Source of the DNA: Glossina fuscipes
Lineage: Eukaryota > Arthropoda > Insecta > Diptera > Glossinidae
Direction of reading: 5' to 3'
DNA: 64,000 bases
Assembly: GCF_014805625.2 (NCBI RefSeq)
Contig: NW_023998414.1
Coordinates: 33,790,274 to 33,854,273 of the forward strand
The first letter of the stretch is position 1. Every line of letters begins with the position of its first letter. This document shows, piece after piece, positions 49,781 through 61,277 of this stretch. The position numbers and the translations under genes are program-made. The notes under the pieces were generated by a model that searched no databases, was not told the origin of the DNA, and saw nothing but the letters and a program-made list of their open reading frames with translations.

Positions 49781-49781
49781 T
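49748..49781. repeat. (GATGAC)n hexanucleotide repeat
   Basis: Five perfect GATGAC units. Confidence 0.9.
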
Positions 49782-50284
49782 TTTTGTGCGATACATGCTT
49801 CAATCGGGAGCTATGAAAATCAGTGGCTGCTCTTAATTGAACAAAGTCTTAAATTGTATAAAGAGTAATTTGTAGAAGTTACACAAGCTTTCAAAGTTCG
49901 CCGTTAATTCTCAATGTAATTATTTCAATTTTTTTGTAATTTTTTTTTTTATTATTATTTTTATTTTGCCGCTTATTTGCGCAGTAAACTTTCGAATTTT
50001 TTTTTTTCTCTTTTTTTTTTTTTTTTCTTTGTAAATTTAATCAATACCATGTATGTACCTGGCTGTAACATATTAACTTTATTGGCCGATGGCCAATAGA
50101 TAGATAATATTTCAACCGTTTCAAGCCATTAACAAATTACGTACTTCGCGGGGAGAAAAGAAGTTCAAATTTTATAAAACTAGGTTAACTATGCGTAACC
50201 TCCTCCAACAAAGCACGAAATAGTGCGTTTACCAACTAATCGTTCGTCTCCCTTAGCATGTCAGCCTTTTAGATGAGTTATAAA

Positions 50285-50292
<8 letters not shown>

Positions 50293-50320
<28 letters not shown>

Positions 50321-50335
50321 CTATATATATATATA
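50293..50335. repeat. (TA)n microsatellite
   Basis: About 20 TA units with one CTA interruption. Similar TA arrays follow at 50529-50558, 50633-50671 and 51043-51084, giving a TA-dense 800 bp. Confidence 0.95.
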
Positions 50336-50519
50336 GAATAAAGGCAAACTTGAACTAACTGTTGAAATTCAACACTTAAAATGTATTTTAAAGGTATCTT
50401 CGATTCGGTTTGCTTCGTACATAACAGATACTATGGTGTTTAACGTAAAACAAATAAATGCAAGTGATAGGGAGAGTAAAAGAAAGAGCGAACAAGAGAG
50501 GAAAATGTTGATTATTCTT

Positions 50520-50553
<34 letters not shown>

Positions 50554-50631
50554 CTATATATCTACACGATATCACTATTGAGAGAACCTTGCTATGAATA
50601 CGAAAACTCATTTTAAATCACATGACTTATA

Positions 50632-50673
<42 letters not shown>

Positions 50674-51039
50674 AGCAGGCAAAGAAAAAAATCTTATGAA
50701 AAGGTTAGTCGAACTAAAAATCAAATATGAACTTTTCTAACACAAGTTTCTTTCAAGCACTTGATAAAATAAATTTTAAATATTTTATTTCTAACATAAA
50801 GTTAAAGAAATTTATCTTTTAAACAATATTTAAGTATAACATATGTATTTTCAGAAAACATTTTTAAATACAATAAAACGCCACCGCGTCACTGTCACGA
50901 AACAAATCCGCGAAAGTATAATTTAATACTGATTTTATAAAAACGAGACGAGAGATTACTAGCCCATCTCATATACTTGCCCTAATAATTTTTTACATAT
51001 ATGTTATTATTATTTCTTTATGTATAGCTAAATGTATAC

Positions 51040-51042
<3 letters not shown>

Positions 51043-51084
<42 letters not shown>
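51043..51084. repeat. (TA)n microsatellite
   Basis: About 20 perfect TA units. Confidence 0.95.
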
Positions 51085-51086
<2 letters not shown>

Positions 51087-52361
51087 GCTCTGTACTAACT
51101 CTCGTCTCTCTAACGTCGTGAGAAGTGGTGAATAACCAAATATCACAGGCAATAAAAAAAAAAAAAAAAAAAATCTAAACGCATATAGATATACATATAT
51201 ACATACTAGCATGAGCGTACCCTCGCTCTCGACTTGTTGTAATTGGTGATGTATAACAAAACTATCACAAACAACAAGTACGGTAACAGTGAAATCATGT
51301 ATTCAGAAAGAGTACAAAACCAGAGACAATCTAAAATAACAAGATGCGTCAATATATTTGCGAAAATAAGAGTGTGCTGTAATAGTGAAATCTCAGGGAC
51401 TTTCTTCTAACTTCTTTTTGCATTTGTTGTATTGATAACATAACAGCAGTAATAGCGTTGCGGCTTTCTCTTTCTCTTTCTCTCTCATTCTCACTCTCAT
51501 TATCTATTGGAGCTGAGATTCTGTTAAACTGTCTATCATTATGTTGTCAAATGTAAAGCAAAGCAAAAGATAGAATAGAATTTGGCTTTTCTAACTGTAT
51601 ATTCGCAACAACAACAACAAGCATGTAAGAATTTTATTTGACACATTATGGAGGTAAAGAAAGTTTACTTAACCGCAAACGATAATTGCAACGCAGATAG
51701 GCATCAATTACTGAACTTTACATTAAGGATTTTCTTGTACATAACTTCGGAAATGATGGCACGATCTAGTGTGCCTGTTTTTAGACTAACATACTAATCA
51801 TGAAAATAAAACTTTAAGTCCAATTTGCATAAGTTAGGATTAAGGGCGTTCAGGATTGAGAGCTGACTGCTTAGTAGCTTGGGTGCCATATAGAGGACAA
51901 ACAGGAGCATATATATTCCGAGGAATCATTATAACGTGGAAATAATTAGATAAATGAGCCTTGTTCAATAACTTATGTAAGATGTGAAAAATTGCATAAA
52001 ATATTTTAAAGAAATACGTATACAAAAATATACCATAAATAAACATAAATTAATTTTATAAAATAATTTTATTTAATTATGAGAAATTTCTTCACATTTC
52101 GTTATAAAATATTTGCAACGAAATTCATTGAAGCGTTTATCAAAGGCGAATATCAAATTTCGTTTTCCTCAATATGAAATAAACATAAATTTTATTTACT
52201 TCTTACCCTTCGTACATGCACACGCATATCAAGTTAAGAAACTAGAATTCTATATGCATTTGATATAGTATGACGTCATATTATGAAAACCATTAACAGA
52301 AAAGAATTTTTATGCATCAAAATAATGAGAATTAAAAGCGTCCCTACTGTTATTTATAACA

Positions 52362-52405
52362 GATAGAGATAGAGATAGAGATAGAGATAGAAATAGAGAT
52401 AGAGA
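52362..52405. repeat. (AGATAG)n hexanucleotide repeat
   Basis: About seven AGATAG units, one with AAATAG. Confidence 0.9.
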
Positions 52406-54525
52406 AAAAGTCCCTGAGATTTTACTATCTCTTATTTTGATAAATATCTTAGCTTAACTTGTTATTATTTACTTGCTGTTTCTGATAAAACAATCGTGTG
52501 TCTTGTACAACACGATATATAAACGAATACTTCATCTCTTCGTCTGTCTTTCTCTCTTATTAGTGGTGGTGATTAACAAAGCATTACACAAATGTAGCAC
52601 AGGTTCAGCAATAGTAGTAAAGTATTTCACATACATACATACATACGCACACACATACACATGCGCGCGCGCGCACATACATACATACATACATACACAC
52701 ATTCATGCAAATAAACACGATATATAGATATATTGCATGAGAAATATAAAGAACCAATAATAAACATGAAACAACTCGACTGCATATGCACTTGCCTACA
52801 TATATGGGTTAATGAATGTAGTTTAAGTTGAGTGCTAACAACAGATTTTCACACACAATCTTTTATTAATAACTAATTCAATATTTTTTTTATTTATTTA
52901 TTTATTTATTTATTTTTATTTTTTTTTTTTGCTTATTTGTTCAGTTTTAAATTATTTTCTTTGTGATGATAAAGAGCGTTCTTTAACATTACGACTACTA
53001 CTGACATTTTGCATAAATTTTTTACCTTTATGACGCGTTTCGTCTAACACTCTCAGCGCTTTTGACATCGCTAAAGTTGCAAAAATGCAAAAAAGAAGCT
53101 GAAATTTGACACAAATATTGCTTGATAATGCTTGGTCTATTCACATACACGCCCACGATAGATTAGCATCGAAAAATGCCAAAAATATTTTCAAATTTGT
53201 ATCTGTCAAGTAATTTCGGCAAAAATCTCTTCACTAAGGGCTCTTCAAGGCCACTTCCATATTCATTTCAAAACCGATCGCACGACCGATAACGATAAAA
53301 TTTTTGATTTCAGTTGAGAACTTTGTATATGCTTTATATAATCATTTTTTTTTTTTTTTTTTTATATATATAAAAAAGTTGGAAAATGTCACACAATTGA
53401 CCCACAGGTAGCAGTTGTAGTGTTAATATTATTATACTCATTACTAAGAGCCATAGAAATAAATAAAAGAAGTAAGATAATTAGATACAGTTAGGACTAA
53501 ATCTATTACTACCCATCATTTTTATCGGAATTAAAAAAGACTAACGATACGGAAAAAAAGTAAATTTTCGCACTTTTTTAATATTAGCTGAACGTGGATC
53601 ATTTTTGAATGCTTTAAAAATATGTAGAAATTTTTATCGAATATCGGTCACAGGTTTCTGAGTAATGAGCGAAAGACATACAAAGTTAAGATGTTCTCCG
53701 GTTACGCTATACGCAAGGTAAGCAATTGCTTGGACCGATTTCGATTATTTTCAATATCAATTTGCATCCAAGAAGTTCGATTCTTTTTTTCCCAAGCTTG
53801 AAGTTGATTTATCCCCCTTTTTTGCGGCCAGAGGAATGTTTAGCATAAGCATTACAAAGTTGTAGAGACATCGATTCAGAATCTGATACTGGTCAGAAAT
53901 ATAATATATGTACGTATAGTTTGAGTCGCTATGAAATATCAAATTGTTCTACAACCAATTATCATATGAAGGATAATTAATTTCCTATTAAAATGCTTAT
54001 ATTATATCTTCAATGGAACTCCATTCGCATCCAAATGGCGGCAATGATGAAAATTGAGTTCTTTTATGGCATAAAGATTTAATTTTTAATATTTTATAAT
54101 GAAAATTGATATCTAAGAGTAATTTAAAATAAAAAATAATTTTATTTATAATTTATATATTTTATTATTTATTTTAAGTTTATATATATTAAATATATAT
54201 ATATATAATTTTAGTAAGAATAAACGATTTATCGAATAAGACTATCACATTCTCTTTCTTACTGTTCAGTCAGATACTCATACGATATACAAGGAGGCAT
54301 TTTAATAATATCACTGATATTACAGATCCTCGTACAATTTGAAACTTAATATATGAATATGTACTACGCCAATTAGAATTAATAAGAAAAAAAACAGAGA
54401 AAAGAAAATTTCAATAATGTTTAGAATCAAAATGCATAGCTATCTTCCGCTTAGAATAAGAAAAATTTACAATCGATTTTACACCACTAGATCAGGTACT
54501 CGGTACTAACTTGACAGCATTAATA

Positions 54526-56946
54526 AACAAATACGAAAGTTATATTCGGCTGAAGGCTAATCTCGTATACCCGCCGCCATTACGATTTTTAGCGTCCCTA
54601 GTGAACGGGATAAAATATTTCATTATGTTTCATCCTTTACGTCACCAAAAAGTATTGGTAAGAAAAATTAATCTACCATCATCCTGACGTCTATCATAAT
54701 TAATTTAGAATTAGCACACTTCGTTTCTCGTTCAGTTTACGCTCTACAGCTACAGATTTCTACTCTCACCAATTTGACCCGTTCTCAATACCAATCTACC
54801 AAATTTGAATTTGATTCCTTTATTTTTTGCGACGAGGAGAGTGAAAGCAACAAACACCACACAGACATATAGATGGACAAACGGACAGACTTGATTTAAT
54901 CAATTAAGAATTTCGCACTAATCAACAACAACAATTCCTTTTGAAAAAGAAACAACATGATAATACCCATATCCTTTGGTGATGGATATTAAAACAATCT
55001 TGAAGATGTGGAGTATCTGTGTTCTAGTAAAGTCCTAGTTCCATTGTCAATTTGTCATAGAGATACTTGGAGCTCCCGCATGTAAATAAACATAAGAATG
55101 CGTACTTCTAAGTACACGAAACCAAATCTAATCTCAGAAATTTTCCGGCAAACAGTAGATTGCCATATACGTTAGCACCGTAAGATATGAGAAGGACATA
55201 AGCATAAGATATTTAATTACTCCCAACCTAATTTCACTAGGTATATAGTCAGATGAGAGTTATAGCAGGCAAATAACTGAACGAAATGTGGATCACATGA
55301 ATGTATTTTATTTCCAACCTGCCTGTATTTTAGTGGTCTTTGACAAAAATAGATGAAGAATAAGATAAGATGCTTGGGAAGGAGATAAAATTTGGATCAT
55401 CTCCGGTCATGTATCGAGACAATATAAGGGCTTACATGAAAATTATACTTTTCTATATATAAACTGAGTACATATTCTCCTATTTTATTATGAAAGCAAA
55501 TGAAGAATTGTATTAGATGATGTGACGTAGGGTATTTTATGACCATCTTTATTTCATTGTCTTTTTTCAAATTAGTTGCTTATCTTACCTAACAAAATGG
55601 TGCAATCTAATCCATTTTCAATAGCTTTCTTTTATGGAGCTAAGCCTGGAGAGCTAGTATATCAGCAGAATTTCGTCACAATATCTCGAAAATGGCAAAG
55701 TACAGGTGAAACCTGATTGATCCGTGAAGTGTCCACGTTAAACTGTTCACGATGTTATATGTATCCGCAGGAACCCAGTGAACATCCAGTGATGCAAGTG
55801 ATGTACAATAATAACAACTACATGATCTAACGACGAAAAACTTCAATTTTATTCACTATCGCGACTAGCGAGCCTATTACGCAAAAAATAAGCTTCATCA
55901 CTGAAAATGATGTTATAATGAAAGTCGTTGTAATTACCTTCTGGCTTGGCTTATCCTACTGCATCAATGAGATCTTATCAGATCGCGTATTATACGATGA
56001 AAACTAGTTGTCCAGAGGAGAGATGCTTAGTCGCGTAAAAAAAGTCAATTTTTACAACTCAAAAAAAAAAAAAAAAACTGACTAGGAATGACTAAAGGAA
56101 AAGATTAGAAAAAGAAAGAAGAAGAAAGTTGCCAACAAATGAAATCTGTTCATCCCTTTCAAAAACGACAATAAACAATAAGTTTAAGTAATTTTTCATC
56201 AGGCCAACAATCCAACCCATAAAATAGCTTTCGCCCTCTATGCTCACATCTCTTCTGCTCAATAATTCAAATCATCTTTTCCATATACGTATACGTATGC
56301 ACAGAAAAATTAGGGGCGAGGTATATTTATCACTTCTATGTCACAAAAATCAAAATTAGTTCCCACGGAATCCGATAGGATCCCATTATGAGCAACTTCT
56401 TGAAGTAGAAAAACAGAAAGGCTTTTATGTTGCTTTAGTAGTTTCAGTTTTACAGCTGGACAGTGAAATAGATGCGTCCTCTTTCTTGCATTCTTGTAAA
56501 ATTTTGCTCTAAGGATAAATTGATATTTCTTGAGAAGCAAATGCAATATGATTTAATGTTTATAATAATATTAAATAAGTCGAGCACATCATTGTAGCCA
56601 GGAAGGAGGATGGTTAGATTGATCATCAGCTTTGAAACCAGGGAAACTACTCGGTTATACCGGCCACATAATTTTATCATGCGTGCTTTGAGTCTCCAAA
56701 AAAAAAGTGTTGTAAAACGGGGCGGAATCGAACAAACAACTTATCGCGCCTTAGCATAGCGAAATCCGTTCAAATCGTCTTAAGCAATTTCCAATGAAAT
56801 TGGGAACATTCTATCAACCCGAACTGTTCGAACATAATACCAGCGATATGGGTATCGAATAAAAGATTTTGGAAAATAAAATGCGAAAAGCCTAGTGGTG
56901 AGTATGCGAGATTCGGCCCCCGCCGAATATAACTTTCTTACTTGTT
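54526..56946. mobile_element. Putative 2.4-kb element with 25-bp terminal inverted repeats
   Basis: The left end 54526-54550 (AACAAATACGAAAGTTATAT, then TCGGC) and the reverse complement of 56922-56946 (AACAAGTAAGAAAGTTATAT, then TCGGC) match at 23 of 25 positions. Both ends belong to the family whose head is seen at 1253. Inside are a GGACA tract at about 54870 and a CTTTGGTGATGGATATT block at 54975. No transposase ORF is evident, so it is a non-autonomous copy, or two copies in opposite orientation. No clear target-site duplication was found. Confidence 0.5.
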
Positions 56947-57608
56947 AAATATGGAGAAATGCCATGTGTACATATATCCCATAGATTCAATTCAATTTTT
57001 TGAAAATTTAGAGAAAAGAAAGTACACTGCATATAAGAAAATAAAAGTTATGCGTCCCCGTAGCAATGTTTGTAGCAAAAAGCGAATCAAATAACTGCTA
57101 TTACAAGGCTTGTTCTCTATTTTCTTTAGAAAATGTTTCGAAACATATTTATTTGGTGAAATTTATAGTTTTTGTTAACAAAACAACAAAAATAAAATCA
57201 AAAAAAGAAAAGGAAAGAAAAGAAAAAGCTTTACATATGCTTTCGTTATGCAGTTAGTTGCCTCTGCCTGCATATACCGAATGCATAACAAAATATAACA
57301 AAGTTGTAAAACTGCTACTACAATACTACTATTACAATAATATTTATGACAGCTATGTTGAAAATAAAAAGCAGAGAAAAATTGTACATAACGGTATAAT
57401 AGCAGCTACAACTTATATTTATATCGGAAGCAACATGTGGAAAATTATGTCATTTTTTCCGTTGACAACTTTAAGAAAGAAAAACATCACATAAAATATT
57501 TATAACAAACTGTTGGACAATCAGAGTTTGTTTTTATATATGCATTCCAGGACGCAATCCATTGTTGTGTATAAACATACATATAATACATAAGCACAAA
57601 GACAAACA

Positions 57609-57634
57609 CAAACACACACACACACACACACACA
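57609..57634. repeat. (CA)n microsatellite
   Basis: About 11 CA units within a wider CA-rich stretch from 57602 to 57655. Confidence 0.9.
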
Positions 57635-60600
57635 TAGACACAAACACACACAGGCATAGATACAGACACATTCTTGCCATATTTAAAAAGCAAGCACCGA
57701 ATGGCTGTCTGCAATAAACTTATAAATAAATAAATAAATGAACAATCTCTGACGTATGCTACTACTATTACATCTAGTAATGCTTACATCTACATATATA
57801 TATTATGCACACGTGTGCCTTTCTCTTTTTCTCTCTTGCTTTTATATGATTTTATTTTTAACGAACATATTAATAACTTTTCCGCTTCACTTCCAAGATA
57901 AGCCTCGTCCATATGGTAAGGTAGGTTGAGGTTAGGATTTAGGAATACAGATTTCGTATATCGAATTTTATTTTAATTTAACGCTACTTGTACTCCATCT
58001 TTTGCAAAAACATATATGATGCGATTGCCTTCTCAAGTTCTGCTTCATACATTATCACTATAAGCTTGACATTGCATATGTATAGAAAAAGTAACCTCAA
58101 ATCTAAAACTAGTCGAAATATATCATCTCAGCTCAATAATCAATCAACTTCAAGTAATCTTTCACATTCACATAAATATCCCTTAAGCTATCTTCACATA
58201 TTACTAATTGCTCTACTAAAAGCAAATTTACAATAATTTTAAGAAAATAGAATAGAATAGAATAGAAATCTTTATATTAGGACCATAATTTTCAAGAAAG
58301 TCTTATGATTTTTTTAAAAAACTTTAGCAGCACACCTATTAAGAAGAAATATGTCTTATATCTATCTGTACCTACTACAATCGTCCATTCTTCAAAAGAC
58401 CAACTTATCCTTGTAGCTGATTTTCTTTGAACAGAAGCGATGCGCATTTAAGGTTTATTTGAACTCTTCTCCCATACCTGCCAGAGCTCGAAAAGCAACT
58501 TATTATATTTTTGGTACACAGCGACCGTTTTTTGCTTCTTTTTCGAACTCATATGTGTTCCTTATCATTGATAAAATTGTTCAGCGACAATTTCATTACG
58601 GAACACTTAACACACGATTTTCTTTCTTATAATCCCACTAAAATAAATTTGAATCTACATACACACATCCGTTACATTCTATCGGCTTACTATTTATCGT
58701 ATTTGGGCATTTTTTCATCTCCATTTTTAAGGAGTCGAACGCTCACGTGTTTACATATTTTTAGTCGCGTCGTACAATCAACCGAGTCTTCGCCATGAAT
58801 TGGTGATTTTTAGCAGCGCCTTTTTTTTTTTTAATCAAACAGGAAAAGTAACGTTTCTCACAAAAAGCGATTCGTTCGCTTATAATTTTATATTAGAATG
58901 ATCGAAATAAATCCATAAATGCTCTTTAGTTGGAATCTATGCAAAATTTTGATTGGAAAAATTCCAATTTAAATAACAAACACCAATACAAATTTAACAG
59001 CAAAAAACTTGGCATCATTTTCACGCATAAACTTATGAACATTTGTTTACAGTAAAATTAAATAAATAAATATGGAATTGAAAAACTTATAAACCTATAA
59101 CGTGGCGGACTATAATACGCAAAATTAAAAAAAAAAAACAAAAATCTTTAATCAAATAATCACTAAAATAAATAAATAATAACATCGAATACTAAATCTA
59201 ATCCCAACTTTACTAAAGCCCAAGCAAAGAACTCGCCGTTCACATTAATCTTTTTTTAACACATGGCAGCGAAATTTCGGTTTGTTAATTTGCTGAATAA
59301 CAGAAGAGGAAGAAGAAACGCGAAATTCACTGCCATGAAAAGATTAATGGAATTAATTTTTTTGAACGATTTATACGACTACTAACACTACTCCAATTTT
59401 ACGTTTTTTTTTTTTTGATAACACCTGCCCACATGCACAACACATGCTTTTGATAAATTTTTCTAATAAATTAAACTCTTTATTCTTCTCCCCTCATGTT
59501 TTTTGCTTGTTTTTTTTTCTTTTTATTTCATTGAAAAAAATAAATTGTACAGATTTCGTGTAGAATATACCTTATACTCTTTATCAATGTAGGCGTAAAG
59601 GCATACCTTATACCGTTCTTTGATATGACATGCAATCTTATTATTAATAGTTACATCCTTCTTTCAAATTATCTTAAGTCTTAACTGTCAATCCAATAAT
59701 CAATAACATTACTCTAGTTATTGCTTCTAGGTAAAATTAAAAGCGAATACATGAACAAGATTGGGAGAAAGTATCCGTAGGAATATCATCTTCAAAGTTT
59801 GGCGAAAAATTCTTTGATTGCGTGAAGGGGTTCCGAACAGAAGATGAATCTAGTCACACATTATGGGTGTGGGTTAATTTATGTCGAGCGAAACCATGTT
59901 TTACAATAACGGAGTTAGTAGAAGTGCCGAAATCCTTACGTTTTGGCAGTTCCCGCTACACGCATAACTTTTCACTTAAAATTTGCTATTTTAAGAACTC
60001 GACAGGCATAGGTATCATCTTTAACCTAGAGGCAGATTTTAATCTCGATTTGCTTAAGAGGAGCACTGGAAGAACTCATTCTTTTTTTCTTTTTCTTACT
60101 TTTCTATTTTTCTCTGTTATCGAGGACATCAAACTGCAATTGCTTTTCCTTCATTCAGTTCCGATTGTAGTGCGAAGTACTAATGGGTTGTTGCACGGTG
60201 GCAGGCGATCCATGTTGTAGCAATTCTTCTGAAGTATAATTCCTCAAGAAAGCATAAGTATACGTTTAAGTGACGTATGGAAGACACAAAAGCAAATGGC
60301 TACGGCCGCATATACAGAGAGTATAAGAGATAACCCAAAACTATATAGGATGTTGAGAAATCTCAAAAGAGTTCTTTGAGTATATATGATGCACTTTGCA
60401 CCACAATTAGATAGACTTAGATCTGACTTCTGGGTACGGTCTGTCTGTGAGTAGAGTTGTGGCTGTGGTCAACCCCAAAGTTGTGGAAATATTAAAAAAG
60501 AAATTTTTAAATAGGCCTCGACATTGACCGAAGTTGCGAGAATAGTGGTCCATATAGTTTCTTTAATTCATTCTGAAGCATCATGACACTAGGGATCTTA

Positions 60601-61064
60601 TGGCGTAGGCATTGCCGTCCTTCTTTTAGAGTGGCGCCTTCAAGGCAGTTACCCATATAAAATCCTATAAACATCTATGCGTTTGTTGATAAGTGCTCGC
60701 GATTTTGGAAGCGCAGATAGGTAGTTGACATGAGCATTTGTTTCGAAAGGCAACAACACGCCTATATAAACTAAAGCTAAGTTAGACACTGTCCACTAAG
60801 ACTCTATACCATCATTTACTACGATGAAATTTTGGATAGCTAAATGATGACGTGGCCATACCAGTTGGTGGGATGACAATAAACGTTCGTAACAGCTAAA
60901 AACTGTAAGTGTTAACGAAGACATCGCATAAGTTCATCGAATTGTGCTGAACGATCACGTGAATTAAGCATTAAGGCCGATAGTAGAAGTCATGAACATG
61001 TCCAAAGAACGTTTTGTCAAACATTAAATCAAGATTTAAGCAATAGAAAACTGACGGTACTTTG

Positions 61065-61277
61065 GACGCTGATCGACGGCTGCAATGGCAAAAGTTCGAT
61101 TTGCTGCCTCAAGCAACATATTCTCTATATCTAGCCCTCAGCGACCATTATCTATTGGCAAATCTTAAAGGTATAGCCCAGTAAAAGAGATTTAGATCAA
61201 ATGATGAGCTCGTTAGAGAAACTAAAACGAACCGAACTGATCGTATCGTACTTGAAGGATTCTTCGTTGACGAATAA
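61065..61277 (+). pseudogene. Mariner transposase relic 3 (C-terminal part)
   Basis: The frame from 61065 reads DADRRLQWQKFDLLPQATYS, then LYLALSDHYLLANLKGIAQ, a stop, and KRFRSNDELVRETK, ending in VLEGFFVDE and a stop. This aligns by eye with the mariner C-terminal pattern LPHxxYSPDLAPSDYHLFxx, xxxxQGKRFxSNEEVIAETE and LEGDYVDE. The third catalytic Asp position (SDY) reads SDH. One internal stop and missing residues show decay. It is in the same orientation as relic 1. Confidence 0.7.

Noticed and set aside
56700..56760. tRNA-like T-arm on the minus strand (TTGTTCGATTCCGCCCCG)
   Set aside because: No matching acceptor stem, D-arm or convincing anticodon arm could be folded upstream. At most it is a remnant of a tRNA-derived repeat.
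59822..60220. 132-codon plus-strand ORF
   Set aside because: It opens at GTG rather than ATG, ends in a T-rich stretch read as Phe/Leu and shows no recognisable domain.
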